Assembly: GCF_020085105.1 (NCBI RefSeq)
Contig: NC_058051.1
Span: forward strand, 23,501,455-23,565,454
Length of the DNA stretch: 64,000 nucleotides
Origin: Siniperca chuatsi
Lineage: Eukaryota; Chordata; Actinopteri; Centrarchiformes; Sinipercidae
Direction of reading: 5' to 3'
The notes under the pieces are model-generated. The model was not told where the DNA came from. It searched no databases and saw only the letters and a list, made by a program, of their open reading frames with translations. A program made the translations under genes and the position numbers. Shown here one piece after another: positions 37,601-45,114 of this stretch (position 1 is its first letter; every line of letters starts with the position of its first letter).

Positions 37601-39395
37601 CTTCAGTGTGAAAGGCCTTAAGTCCATGGACATGTACTGGGTGAGAGTGATTGCAACTAATGATGGAGGAGAGAGTGCTCCCGAGGAGCTGGCCAACTAT
37701 ATCCTTGCAATGCCCTCACCTGGTATGTAAACTCTTGTTAAAAAATTAAGAAACAGTATGTTTCTGGTTAGTTGCAGCTATGCATTAACATTTTGAAGAA
37801 AGTTTAAGAGGAAAAGTTTGGGCTTTAAAATTAACTTTCCAAAATCTATTCTGTTTCTTTACAATCCCATATAGCTCTTGTTATTTATCTTTTCTTAATG
37901 CTTCTCTACATGATCAGTATGGTGTTACAGGTTACAGAAACATTTTATCACTGACCTTTCATTTCTTACTATTTAAAATGAGTCTTGAATGAGCTTATTC
38001 CACTATGTAAGAACTTCCTAAAGTTAAATATTGTCCAAAGCACTTTTCATTGCTTTTGTTCATTATTCTAGTGAGGCCAAAGTTCACAAACCACAAGATG
38101 AAAAGTTTCATGGTGGTGAGGGCAGGAAACTCTGTCAGGATCACAGTGAACTTTGAGGTGAGATTTATACTTTAGCTTTACTATTGGTGACATACTGAGG
38201 AAAACCAGGGTTTCCTAAACTAAACAGGATATACATGGCATAATATATTCAAGCCTGAAATACTCAAGCTATGACTAATGTTCTTTTTTACAGGCCTCCC
38301 CATGGCCAGATATTATGTGGCTAAAGGACAATGTGCCAGTGACAAAACGAGTCACAATCAGTAACTCTGATGGCTCATCCCAGCTGCTGATCCCCTCCTC
38401 TGAGCGCTCTGATTCTGGCATCTACTCCATTATAGTAAAAAATCTTGCAGGACAGGAGACATTCAGTACAGAGATCCGGGTCACAGGTATAACTAAAATT
38501 AAGATGTATATTTTCATTTTGCTACATCAATGTAAAGACATGTGTTAATGGATGAGTCAGTAAAAACTGATTGTGGTTACAGATGATCCAAAGCCTCCTG
38601 GACCGGTAGAACTGGAGGAAAACGTGCCTGGCACAGTGACAGTGATCTGGGAGCCTTCTCCTGATGAAAAGCGTGATGACCGCCTCCACTACACAGTGTC
38701 CAAACTGGACTCCAAACGCACATGGACCACAGTCGCTGAAAGACTCTTCAATAACAAGTTCACAGTCTGCAATATCATGCACGGGAGGGAATATAATTTC
38801 CGGGTCTATGCCAAAAACGACATTGGCATATCTGCACCCTCAGAGTCACCAACCTGGGGGATGGAGAAGAAGAAAGGTGTGTTTGTGCATCTCGAACGAC
38901 CTCAAAGGCCAAATAGTCACTTCATTCAAGAAAAATATAATCTTACTTTATCTCCTTTCTTGTAGAAAAGTTTGTGGTGAGCGTACCGACCAGAAAGGAC
39001 TGTGATTTGCGATGTGCTCCAACCTTCATTGTACCTTTAAAGCTTCACACTGCACCCAAAGGTTATGAATGCTATATGAGCTGTGCAGTGAAAGGAAATC
39101 CCAAACCTCGTGTCACGTGGTATCGAAATCACATCAGCCTAAACATTAATACCAACTATTACATCTCCGACACCTGTGGAGTCTGCTCCATGTTAATTCT
39201 CCATGTAGGCCCCAAAGACATGGGAGAGTATACCATCACTGCAGAGAACGCCCTCGGACGGGCTGAATGCTCCACCATCCTCAGCGTCAGAGGTGAGAGA
39301 GAAACACACCTGCACTTTAAAACAAAGGATAGGTGGAATAAAAAAAACGTACTTAATGATGCTAAATCATTTCATCTCTCTTCCATACAGAATGA
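18837..39395 (+). CDS. igfn1, Ig-like and FN3 domain containing 1 (26 coding exons)
   Basis: Sarcomeric scaffold of the MyBP-C/titin-like Ig/FN3 group; known family members sit at Z-discs of striated muscle. Coding exons: 18837-18882, 22934-23056, 23251-23390, 23554-23653, 23923-23965, 24097-24283, 25216-25372, 25850-26122, 26268-26696, 26856-26960, 27126-27284, 28154-28258, 28408-28566, 29040-29162, 29548-29664, 30699-30823, 31417-31558, 31718-32011, 32662-32958, 36761-36940, 37033-37161, 37414-37722, 38072-38157, 38294-38486, 38583-38876, 38966-39292, 39391-39395. Both duplicated exon pairs are included, so the list has 27 segments if the two-codon end is counted. They sum to 4647 nt, 1548 residues plus TGA, with every junction in phase. 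Domain order Ig, helical, Ig, linker, Ig, Ig, FN3 x3, Ig, FN3, Ig matches vertebrate IGFN1. Weakest part is the first exon (donor GTACAG). Human IGFN1 has, from memory, an extra Ig between the helical segment and the second Ig here; I found no exon for it. Confidence 0.92.
19170..19395. repeat. MITE with GGTTACACTTT ends
   Basis: GGTTACACTTTATATGTTTA at the left and TCTGAAAGTGTTACC at the right form inverted ends (GGTWACACTTT). Inside is TTTGGTTAGGTTTAGGCACA, a frequent phrase in fish MITEs of this group. It lies in the first long igfn1 intron. Confidence 0.65.
21829..22130. repeat. GCTGCAAC-type hAT-like MITE, copy C
   Basis: Starts AGAGCTGAAACGATTAGCAG, carries ATCAATCGATTGACAGAATA and ends AATCGTTAATTGCAGTAGCT. 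Same family as 55863-56177 in this window. Confidence 0.65.
22264..22572. repeat. MITE with AAAGGGACAGTTCACCCC ends
   Basis: AAAAGGGACAGTTCACCCCA is inverted in GGGGTGAGCTGTCCCTTTA, and the inner region has ATGGGACTATATGGCACTCG on one arm. A 310-base non-autonomous DNA element 360 bases before the second coding exon of igfn1. Confidence 0.8.
22660..22690. repeat. (CA)n microsatellite
   Basis: About 15 pure CA units immediately after the short T-rich run that follows the MITE at 22264-22572. Confidence 0.95.
22934..23653 (+). CDS. igfn1 exons encoding the N-terminal Ig domain
   Basis: Three exons (22934-23056, 23251-23390, 23554-23653) encode about residues 16-136. The first carries RRRSKTPGVMITQYV and PEGKSTPDF, the IGFN1 N-terminal signature. 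The second holds the Ig core (AVFKAVVTGDPKPEVSWRR, with the core tryptophan), and the third the F-strand motif DTYKCYAVNEYG with its conserved cysteine, typical of an I-set domain. Confidence 0.93.
23923..24283 (+). CDS. igfn1 exons encoding the conserved helical segment
   Basis: Exons 23923-23965 and 24097-24283 encode residues about 137-213. DFRKLLRK is followed by FWDAMLNADRKDYERICTEF and ILKKLEEKKKE, a charged helical segment specific to IGFN1-type proteins and placed just after the first Ig domain, as in the family. Confidence 0.9.
24757..25055. repeat. Probable MITE in igfn1 intron
   Basis: Bounded by TGACTATGTCCATAATCACT and a GTGTTTTCGGACCGAGCC end, with paired CACTATATAGTGC-type palindromes inside (AGTGCATTATG and GCACTATATAGTGC). 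This arrangement is a common fish non-autonomous element; ends are not exact inverted repeats here. Confidence 0.45.
25216..25372 (+). CDS. igfn1 linker exon before second Ig
   Basis: Encodes about 52 residues, acidic and lysine-rich, with no domain of its own; ends in LLFTEFK at a GTAGGT donor. The phase (0 in, 1 out) links the helical segment to the second Ig exon. In mammalian IGFN1 an additional Ig domain is expected in this place; none is visible here. Confidence 0.75.
25423..25447. repeat. (TAA)n microsatellite
   Basis: A simple trinucleotide array of about eight units lies 50 bases after an igfn1 splice donor. Confidence 0.95.
25850..26122 (+). CDS. igfn1 second Ig-like domain exon
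   Basis: One exon (phase 1-1) encodes residues about 266-356. ALFECVLTHPLPRITWMG gives the B-strand cysteine and core tryptophan. DKGIYSAVAGITSCSAWLVV gives the F/G strands, where the usual second cysteine position is alanine, as in other IGFN1 members. Close in layout to the human domain ending in TSSAWLVVE. Confidence 0.92.
26268..26696 (+). CDS. igfn1 large charged linker exon
   Basis: Encodes about 143 residues rich in Lys, Glu, Ala and Ser, including a helical stretch (VAKEQQIKIREEMEKILAAV) and a basic low-complexity tail. No globular domain. Two donors are possible, GTAACA at 26690 and GTAAAG at 26697; only the latter keeps phase 1 into the next exon. It occupies the place of the long repetitive linker of IGFN1. 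Confidence 0.85.
26856..27284 (+). CDS. igfn1 linker exon pair, first copy
   Basis: Exons 26856-26960 (105 nt) and 27126-27284 (159 nt), both phase 1-1, encode an acidic, Ser/Asn/Asp-rich linker (GGNSEENDDFTGSANNSRH; then EVTDSDGNKDSTGSV). Donors are GTAAGA in both. The pair is repeated downstream at 28154-28566 with identical exon lengths. Confidence 0.85.
28154..28566 (+). CDS. igfn1 linker exon pair, second (duplicate) copy
   Basis: Exons 28154-28258 and 28408-28566 have the same lengths and phases as the first copy. The 159-nt exon appears to differ at a single base (silent), the 105-nt exon at about six. The first exon's donor is GTTAGA instead of GTAAGA, so it may splice less well. All exons here are 1-1 in phase, so either pair can be included or skipped without a frameshift. 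Confidence 0.75.
29040..29664 (+). CDS. igfn1 linker exons before third Ig
   Basis: Exon 29040-29162 encodes an acidic run with EGSDSDKNEDSTGQVKN, a diverged relative of EVTDSDGNKDSTGSVR in the duplicated exons, so it is an older unit of the same repeat. Exon 29548-29664 ends in RRKRQGPLIEDMVI, a short conserved lead into the following Ig domain. Both are phase 1-1 with GTAAG donors. Confidence 0.85.
30205..30280 (+). repeat. 3' tail of a non-LTR retrotransposon
   Basis: TTTCCCCTTGGGGATCAATAAAGTATTTCTGATTCTGAT is the typical tail of a fish non-LTR element, ending in an ATTCTG-type microsatellite. No coding part is left. It lies in the intron before the third Ig exon. Confidence 0.55.
30699..31558 (+). 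CDS. igfn1 third Ig-like domain exons
   Basis: Exons 30699-30823 and 31417-31558 encode residues about 756-844. DPGVQFVCGLSDVSAI and AELSCKLSSEDCEGAWFRDG give the A to C strands with cysteine and tryptophan; HSGKYRFEADGRKTEALI gives the F/G strands, again without the second cysteine. A second short frame overlaps but has no support. Confidence 0.93.
30900..31150. repeat. Probable MITE in igfn1 intron
   Basis: Contains AGGTCATTTTCACACCTGTA, TTGGTCCAGGAAAGAAATTA, GTGCGGTTCATGTTCACACT and AAACCAAGACGTGTAAGCAT, a phrase order seen in abundant fish DNA elements. Ends are not sharply defined. Confidence 0.45.
31718..32011 (+). CDS. igfn1 fourth Ig-like domain exon
   Basis: A single 294-nt exon (phase 1-1) encodes one complete I-set-like domain, residues about 845-942: PPRFDPENLSAFTEPVTV, the tryptophan in IQWYKEGEEL, and DTGEIKIKLKNEHG at the F/G strands. 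Both disulphide cysteines are replaced, as is common in muscle Ig domains acting in reducing cytosol. Confidence 0.94.
32662..32958 (+). CDS. igfn1 first FN3 domain exon
   Basis: A 297-nt exon, phase 1-1, encodes one fibronectin type III domain, residues about 943-1041: PLGPAEVTESSATCIEFRWR, PPKDDGGSPVINYIIERQQ with the WKKIGEI strand, and YCYRIWAVTSEGTSE for the last strands. Confidence 0.95.
34485..34640. repeat. Fish interspersed repeat fragment
   Basis: AGTCAAGTCAAGTCAATGTT leads into AGCCCAATATCACAAATCAC and TTGCCTCATAGGGCTTTCCA, then CCTCTGTCCTAATAAG. This series is a widespread fish repeat (often next to LINE or DNA elements). It lies in the 3.8-kb intron that separates the first two FN3 exons. 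Confidence 0.55.
35257..35639. mobile_element. Non-autonomous hAT MITE with 8-bp target duplication
   Basis: The element starts TAGTGATGGGATTTACGGCT and ends GACACATCACTA, giving inverted ends TAGTGATG. It is flanked by perfect 8-bp repeats CTTAATAG at 35249-35256 and 35640-35647. The inside carries the AGAGCCGGCTCTTTCGGCTC phrase typical of one fish hAT family. No transposase. It sits in the igfn1 intron before the second FN3. Confidence 0.85.
35674..35890. repeat. 217-bp MITE with 16-bp perfect inverted ends
   Basis: TAGTGGTTCAGCGGCA at 35674-35689 is the exact reverse complement of 35875-35890. The inside has CGGCATATGCCG palindromes and related half-sites. No target duplication was recognised. 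It abuts the hAT element ending at 35639. Confidence 0.8.
35945..36124. repeat. Foldback MITE, long inverted repeats
   Basis: CATTTGACTTGTCATAATAG plus AAAAGCACAGGTGTTACTAA on the left is inverted in TTAATTACACCTGTGCATTC and GACATGTCCAAATG on the right, giving an almost full-length hairpin of about 60 bases per arm. A half copy lies at 39664-39725. Confidence 0.7.
36315..36481. repeat. GCTGCAAC-type hAT-like MITE, copy D (degraded)
   Basis: AGGCTGTAAATAACGATTAT at the left and CTGTCGCTGACTAATCAATT toward the right match the layout of the copies at 21829 and 55863, but the internal part is shortened and the right end decayed. Confidence 0.45.
36761..37161 (+). CDS. igfn1 second FN3 domain exons
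   Basis: Exons 36761-36940 (donor GTCTGC) and 37033-37161 encode residues about 1042-1144. GPPGPPKVVSACDDCINISW, then the GGSRILGYILEKRKNGSNLW strand pair and YEFRVTAINLSGAGEFSSPS give a complete FN3 domain split by one phase-1 intron. Confidence 0.93.
37414..37722 (+). CDS. igfn1 third FN3 domain exon
   Basis: A 309-nt exon (phase 1-1) encodes residues about 1145-1247: PPGKVTSLKVTETSYTHLVL, WTKPKEKPGIQDEAKGYFVE, and YWVRVIATNDGGESAPEELA. FN3 fold with the usual tryptophan and C-terminal tyrosine; the third of three consecutive FN3 domains. Confidence 0.94.
38072..38486 (+). CDS. igfn1 fifth Ig-like domain exons
   Basis: Exons 38072-38157 and 38294-38486 encode residues about 1248-1340. SVRITVNFEASPWPDIMWLK holds the core tryptophan; LLIPSSERSDSGIYSIIVKN carries the D-x-G-x-Y motif of I-set Ig domains. 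Typical arrangement FN3-Ig-FN3-Ig at the C-terminus. Confidence 0.94.
38583..38876 (+). CDS. igfn1 fourth FN3 domain exon
   Basis: A 294-nt exon encodes residues about 1341-1438: DDPKPPGPVELEENVPGTVT, the WEPSPDEKRDDRLHYTVSKL strands and YNFRVYAKNDIGISAPSESP. Complete FN3 domain, phase 1-1. Confidence 0.94.
38966..39395 (+). CDS. igfn1 C-terminal Ig domain and stop exon
   Basis: Exon 38966-39292 encodes the last Ig domain: FIVPLKLHTAPKGYECYMSC, NPKPRVTWYRN with the core tryptophan, and DMGEYTITAENALGRAECST. The last exon supplies only two bases of the final Glu codon and TGA (39393-39395), after a good acceptor ending CATACAG. 3' UTR follows. Confidence 0.92.
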
Positions 39396-39581
39396 AGAAA
39401 CTAAAGGCACCACAATATGAGCAGTATTTATTTTAAGTTAGGTTTAGATATGATGTTAATACATGCTGTTTGAATTGAAGTGGTTGTGTTGCTTGGATGT
39501 AATGTACCAGTTGTGATAAGAAAAAGATGTGGTATTGTATTTATTAGACTGCTGCTGAGCTTAAAATAAAATCATTTCTCA

Positions 39582-39587
39582 AATAAA
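39582..39587 (+). terminator. igfn1 polyadenylation signal
   Basis: AATAAA at 39582-39587, with another at 39565-39570, lies about 190 bases after the TGA, followed by an ATTGTATTCC-type cleavage region. Suits the end of the igfn1 transcript. Confidence 0.7.
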
Positions 39588-39663
39588 ACATTGTATTCCT
39601 GATTTGAAAATTGTTTAATCATTATTTTTCTGTCTAGACACTGAAACCAAAGCAGCTAAAGGG

Positions 39664-39725
39664 AATTCAGCCATCATTAATGTTATTATTTAAACCTGTG
39701 CTTTTCCTACTGTGATTGTCTTCTG
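39664..39725. repeat. Half copy of the foldback MITE
   Basis: ATTCAGCCATCATTAATGTT followed by AAACCTGTGCTTTTCCTACT and GTGATTGTC matches the right arm of the element at 35945-36124. The other arm is missing. Confidence 0.6.
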
Positions 39726-40290
39726 TGAGAAATGCCTATATTTAAATATTGTGCATCAGTCAAAAGTTTAATGTAGAAAAATACTGTATAGCACTTTGAA
39801 TAAACATTGTATCATTTACTACACATTCAAACCACATTTTGTTAGGAAATGCTAAAGCAAACCTTTTGACATATTTTGACAAAAATGTAACAAAAGAAAA
39901 AATATGAAAGACGCCATGTAACCAAAGTTGATTCCTGCTACCATAAATAGCTGGTATTGTTAAATGAATGAAATGAATTAACAAAATAGCCTACAGCTGT
40001 TAGTCTTAGCTTTAACATTACATAACCATCTCAGGAGCTATGAATTGGTTTGATTTTTGGAACTGAAATGAAATGTAAGAAAGCAGTAAAGGCCAAGAAG
40101 ATGTTAACATCTTAGACTCTGAAGGTGACCTTTAGTAGAAATTTGCCCTTTCCACAGTCTGTGCATGCCACTCAATATGACAGTCTCATAGCCACATTTT
40201 AAAAGGACGCTGTACTATTAGTACAAAGGAAGAAACTATTAGGTTAATTGATTGGTAAGGTCAGTATAAATTAACAGGGTTTTCTGTCAT
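39726..40290. other. Intergenic between igfn1 and the coiled-coil gene
   Basis: About 0.55 kb of AT-rich DNA. No exon, repeat end or RNA gene is recognised. Confidence 0.5.
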
Positions 40291-40765
40291 GTCACGTCAT
40301 TATAACCCATAGTGGCCTGCGACAGAAGTGTGTAACTGCTGCAGGCCACATGCAGCTCTGTGCTCTGGGCTCAGCTGCTGTAAAAAATAGCGCACAGTAG
40401 CCCACCACCGGACGTGTAGTTTTTCCATTAGATGACAGCAGCGCACATGGTGGCGGAGACTCAGCCACTCCCGGCGGCGGCCCAACCCCCCCACTCCTCC
40501 TTCCTCTTCCTGAATGGATGAACACGCTACCTAGGGTCCACGCCTCCCTGTCACATCTTCTGCTACCTTCTTCATCAAGAATCCGCCGCAGCTTCTCGAT
40601 ACTTTATTACGCGGTGATTGAAACCAGCCCGATTCGTGCAGCGCAACTTAAAGGAGTCATCTGAAGTAAATCAGCGCTTACACTTCGGTCCAGACTTTTT
40701 GACCCACCGGGCTCCTTGAATATCACCTCTCTGCCCGGCCAGAACATTGTGTCCTTTGTGGGAAA
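40291..40765 (+). promoter_or_regulatory. GC-rich promoter and 5' UTR region of the coiled-coil gene
   Basis: Composition changes from AT-rich to CpG-bearing here (for example CGGCGGCGGCCCAACCCCCC at 40472 and CATCGGAAAGG later), directly before the ATG at 40766. This looks like a CpG-island-type promoter; a TATA box is not evident. The transcription start was not located. Confidence 0.45.
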
Positions 40766-43700
40766 ATGACTGCCAAGCATCGGAAAGGGAAAAGCAACCA
40801 CAAACATGAAGATAACTTTTTCAAAAACGAAGTTATGGAGTCAGAAGTTCGCGGTGGAGCGAATAATTACACTCTTATCTTGGTTTTATTTCTCATGATT
40901 GTAATTGGCGGTGCCTCTGGCGCATGGTTCTGTTTCCAGCAGCACCAAACTTTAACCTACTTAACAGACAATCTCATGGGCATGCAGATGAAAATAGTGA
41001 GACTACAGTCCTCCCACGAAGAAATGCGACAGTCAAGTGGTAAGGTAAGGAAATAAAAATACATAAGTAGCCTTTCCCCTGTGAGAATATGATTAGTCAC
41101 ATGAGTTTGCAGCCATCAACAGCACAATGCGCCTCCTGTGATGGCCTATATCCTATTGTGAATACACTATAAATCTTGTCATGAGTTTATAATTTACACA
41201 AACACGTTTACAAATTAAGAAAAGGCCTCACCACATGCCAACAGTGCGCATTGCCACATACAAGTAAGGAGAGTTAAGACCTGGCTGCAGCTGCAGGCCT
41301 CTATCAGATTTCAAAATGCCAAGAGCCTCACTGGAGTGAGTACAAAACGCTGCTATTTCTACCATCCACACAGCTGCTGACGTTTGCATGAGGATTATTC
41401 TTGACCTTACTACTGCAGGGACGCTGACTTTATCACTCACTCAAATAAGGCAAATCTATTCAGTATCAAAGTTCTCTGTGGAAAGTGTCTGTATTGTAAT
41501 GCCAGTCAACAACATGCTTCCAGAGCTGGGCAGAGGATGCTGCCAAAATAATAAAAGACAGTAGTGTGCCAGGGCTAAATTTAGTCTGTGATTTTGATAT
41601 TGAACACCAGTTCAGAGGCTGTTTACAGGCCACCTGAAAGATTGTAGGAGAAGAGACTGATGATTGTTTAATCTGTATTTCTGAAATGACACTATGTTGA
41701 AATACTGTTACTATCTATAATATTATTACTACTTCTTTAAGAAATTGTTATAGTCCTATAGTTTTATGTATCAGCATGAATGAACTGACCCTGTTATGTC
41801 ACTGCAAATTGAGGTTCATGGCTTGCCTGCTATGTCACTCTACCTGTGAAGTTCATAGAATTCCAGCTATTTCTAAGTTGCTGCAGGCAACTCGAGGGAT
41901 ATGAGTAAGATTTTCTTGAAGTACTTAACCAAAACAAATCCACTCCTCTCACTGTTTCTCTCTCTCATGCAACTCCACCTTTAGCTCAGGCAAGCCAATG
42001 TAGCAAACACTTGAGAATGAGAACAGCTCTCTTAGCTCAGTCTTGTTACATAAATATTTCCTGTACCAGCAGTAAATTGTTTTTTTTTGTGCCACTGCAG
42101 TTGCAAAGTTTTACCAACCCCAATGCTTGTTGGCTTACTGTCCTGAGTTTGGCTCCTGATGATCATACATAACTGTGAGGAAATGACTTGCTTCTTTATG
42201 CAAATTCTGTTTTCACTTTGTGTCATGTAACTTCTTACAAGGAAGTAAGGTCTCACTGCGCTGTCCATGCATGATCAGACATGTTCTGATTGGTTGTTTC
42301 GATTCTGATATTGGTATGACTAGTTAGAGGATCTGGGACAGTAATAGGAGCGACTTCCTGTCTTAGAGCAGAGCGAGAGTGATTTTTAATGAGAATTTGA
42401 TTCTACCAAAAATGATTCTTAAAAACTGCGTACTGCTACAGCACATACCTGCATCAGTGGGATAAGGGCTGAGTAATGTAAAGACTTGGGATTTTTTTTT
42501 AAATGCTTTTATTTATTTTATGGACGTATATACTCTGATATGGTTGGAGAAATGACATGAGTAAATTAATAGAAGACCATATAATTTGAAATTAAGTGTC
42601 CTATCGAAGCACCAGCTCAGTGAGATTGAAAATCACTCCGAGTGGCCAGCTTGACTCAACATCACTCTTGTATGTCTCATTGCAGCACATTTCAGAGAGT
42701 CTGGAGATTCGCCTTAAGGCCCTGGAGGAGTCTTATGCACTGGCCCAGAAACAGGTGGGCATGGCCTTGGCTACAGCTGAACAGCTCAGGACGTCTGACC
42801 TCCCCGCCCAGGTGCTGTCGCTCCACACTGAGATGAAAGCCCGCCTGGCAGAGATGCAGCAAGCCACCGTGTCTCTGGAGCAACTCAGCCAGCTGCAGAC
42901 CATGCTGAAGGGGAAGAGTGAGGAGTTTGATGGTGTCAGGGTTCAGGTGGAGGGCCTGGCCACACTGAGCGCTGAGCTATCCCAGAAGGTCGAGGTCTTG
43001 ACAGGGAGCCTGGGAGAAGCGGAATCAAAGGTGGAAGAGAGCGTTGGACAGGTTGCCATGCTGAGTGCCACCCTGGACGGACAGGCCGCCGAGGTGCTTG
43101 GACTGAGGGAGCAGCTGGACACCTACCAGGCTCAGCTTGAGGCCAGCACACTGGACATGGCTACTGTCAGGTAGGTTGTGGGAAAAGCAGCAGCTTTTGG
43201 AGCTGTGGAATAAATAGCTGACCTCCTCTGACCCATAACTTTATGTTGACTTTGTCAAAGCCCTGTTGGCTGCCACTCTCTGCGTCTCTGTGTTAGTCTA
43301 GGTTTGTGTCGGTCGGCCTCATATTCACATTGTAAGATTGCCCTGACCTTTCTAAACCTTTCTTTGGTATTGATGATTTTTGGAGCTGAATGGTTTGTGT
43401 AAAAGTTCCATGGTATGTAAAATAGTCACTCTTTGAAGCTTATGTAAACATCATGCAAATGTAGTTCAAAGGCTATATAAGGCTTATTATATGACAACAT
43501 TTCTGATCCCACAGTTAATAAGTGTAAAAAACATCATTTGAAACAGAGATTTTCACTCAGAAACTCACCGTGAGTGTCTTCTGTCTTTCAGAGAATTGCT
43601 TGAGAGTGAACAGTCCCAGCGGCTCCAGCAGGCCAGTGTGGAGGAGCAGCTCAGTATGGTACGTGAGAGTCTGCAGGATCAGAACCCAGCAGCCCATAGT

Positions 43701-44996
43701 CTGCACTCTGGACTCAGGGCTCAGCTGGAGAACATACAGAAGCAGTTTAGCCAGGTTATCAACACACAAGCCAGATTTAGCCTGACAATCCGTCGGAACT
43801 GACATTTTGTTTCAATATCTGAACTAATCAGAGATGTGTATGGCGATTCAGAGGTCTGTAACCAGACTAAATCAGATTTCTCTTTATATAAAATAAATAA
43901 CTAAATTGGTCACAGATGTAAAATACCTAGATATAAAAATGTTTTCAAAATAGACAGAAGCAGTTGTGTATCATTAGATTATATTTGAACTATAATGACA
44001 GAACATGCCACGTACTGTCAGCGCACATGGTCACTTTGCTATTTCTGTTCACTGTGCCTATAGGGAACCATAATGAGATTTTTATCTCATTAATTTGAAG
44101 GAGCTAATTGCCTGGCATGGATTCTCTGATGGATTCACATCTACATTTACATTCATACAGTATAGATCCTTGTTTTGTTTGTAATTTTTCTCTCATTCTA
44201 TTTACTGAGACACCTGGATGCCCAGATAGCAGACCTGTAAATGATTTGCTGTCCAGACTCCAGGTCTACTATGAACTAATATACTGTATTTTAATTGCTT
44301 TTCTCGTCTTAGCTGCAGGGAGAAACTCAACCTCTTGCTGAGTCTGTGGAACAAGCAGAGGAAGAGGCAGCTCCCGCAGCAGCTGAAGAAGAGGCAGCTC
44401 CCGCAGCAGCTGAAGAAGAGGCATCTCCCGCAGAAACTGAAGAAGAGGCATCTCCCGCAGAAACTGAAGAAGAGGCATCTCCCGCAGAAACTGAAGAAGA
44501 GGCATCTCCCGCAGAAACTGAAGAAGAGGCAGCTCCCGCAGAAACTGAAGAAGAAGAAGCACTTCCTGCAGAGGCATCCAACCTAGAAGAAGAAGAAGTA
44601 GAAGAAGAAGAAGAGGCAGATGAGGGAGGAGAGAGAGCTGCACAGGATGAAGCTCCTGTTGAGCAGGAGGACTCTGTGACAGATGAAACTGCTCCTGCAG
44701 AGGAGGTTGAGGCAGTAAAGGAAGATCAGACAGAGCAAGATGAGTCGGTTGCCTTATCAGAAAAGGAGGAAGTGGATACGGCACAGACAGCAGAAGGAGG
44801 ACAAAGTGTGGAAGAGGAGATGCCTGAAGAGGAGGCATCTGAAGAAGAGAAAGTTCAGGAAGAGTCAATGCTCGAGGAGGAGGAACTTAATGTAGAGGAG
44901 GAAGAAGAGCAGGATGTAGTAGCTGAAGAGGAGGCAGAGGAAGAAGGAGAGGAGCCATTAGAAAATGATGCTTTACCAGAGGACGAATGTAAGTAA
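40766..44996 (+). CDS. Type II-like membrane coiled-coil protein with acidic tail (IKBIP-like design)
   Basis: Coding exons 40766-41044, 42686-43170, 43592-43754 and 44313-44996 give about 536 residues, all in phase. Residues 1-34 are basic and hydrophilic, 35-57 form one membrane segment (LILVLFLMIVIGGASGAWFC), and residues about 75-310 are a long heptad-rich coiled coil. The last 225 residues are Glu/Ala-rich and strongly acidic. With no signal peptide and a basic N-terminus, the coiled coil and tail would face the lumen. The design, the WFCFQQ motif after the membrane segment and the possible alternative 3' exons resemble IKBIP, but identity is low and I am not certain of orthology. The third donor (GTTATC) is weak: reading through gives a 324-residue form ending at 43802. 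Not recognised as a named gene. Confidence 0.8.
42686..43170 (+). CDS. Main coiled-coil exon of the membrane protein gene
   Basis: A 485-nt exon (phase 0 in, 2 out) after the acceptor TCATTGCAG encodes HISESLEIRLKALEESYALA and continuing heptads with almost no Pro or Gly interruptions. GC-rich third positions contrast with the flanking introns, supporting strong coding selection. Confidence 0.88.
43592..43802 (+). CDS. Third exon, with alternative read-through end
   Basis: After acceptor CTGTCTTTCAG it encodes LLESEQSQRLQQASVEEQLS and more coiled coil. If spliced at CAG before GTTATC (43755) the frame continues into the acidic exon. If not, the reading frame ends at a TGA at 43800-43802 after about 15 further residues (VINTQARFSLTIRRN), giving a short isoform without the acidic tail. 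Confidence 0.7.
44313..44996 (+). CDS. Acidic tail exon with 9-residue repeats
   Basis: The exon starts after TTCTCGTCTTAG with LQGETQPLAESVEQAEEEAA. Seven units of A-S/A-P-A-E/A-T/A-E-E-E follow, then a Glu-rich region to DALPEDE. Two endings are possible: continuing to TAA at 44994-44996 (adding CK), or splicing at a strong GTAAGT donor (44989), where the junction with AG at 45115 creates TAG. Low-complexity acidic tails in ER/SR lumen proteins often bind calcium with low affinity; that role is inference. Confidence 0.75.
   Translation: MQGETQPLAESVEQAEEEAAPAAAEEEAAPAAAEEEASPAETEEEASPAETEEEASPAETEEEASPAETEEEAAPAETEEEEALPAEASNLEEEEVEEEEEADEGGERAAQDEAPVEQEDSVTDETAPAEEVEAVKEDQTEQDESVALSEKEEVDTAQTAEGGQSVEEEMPEEEASEEEKVQEESMLEEEELNVEEEEEQDVVAEEEAEEEGEEPLENDALPEDECK
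44364..44552 (+). repeat. 27-bp coding minisatellite, 7 units
   Basis: Tandem units of GAGGCATCTCCCGCAGAAAC plus TGAAGAA. Units 1-2 have GCAGCTCCCGCAGCAGCT, units 3-6 are identical to each other, and unit 7 reverts to GCAGCT. The array is 189 bases and keeps the frame, so copy number can vary in steps of nine residues. Confidence 0.92.
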
Positions 44997-45114
44997 GAAT
45001 ATATTGAGAGAACTTTGTATTGTTCCATATATAATGGATTTATTGACATCACTGCATTGGATAAAACAAATCAAATATAAACCTAATATTTTCTTGTTTT
45101 GTTATGGTTTACAG

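Noticed and set aside
44269..44868. 199-codon minus-strand frame rich in Leu and Pro opposite the acidic exon
   Set aside because: It is the antisense shadow of the GAA/GAG-rich repeat exon, which lacks stops on the other strand by composition alone.
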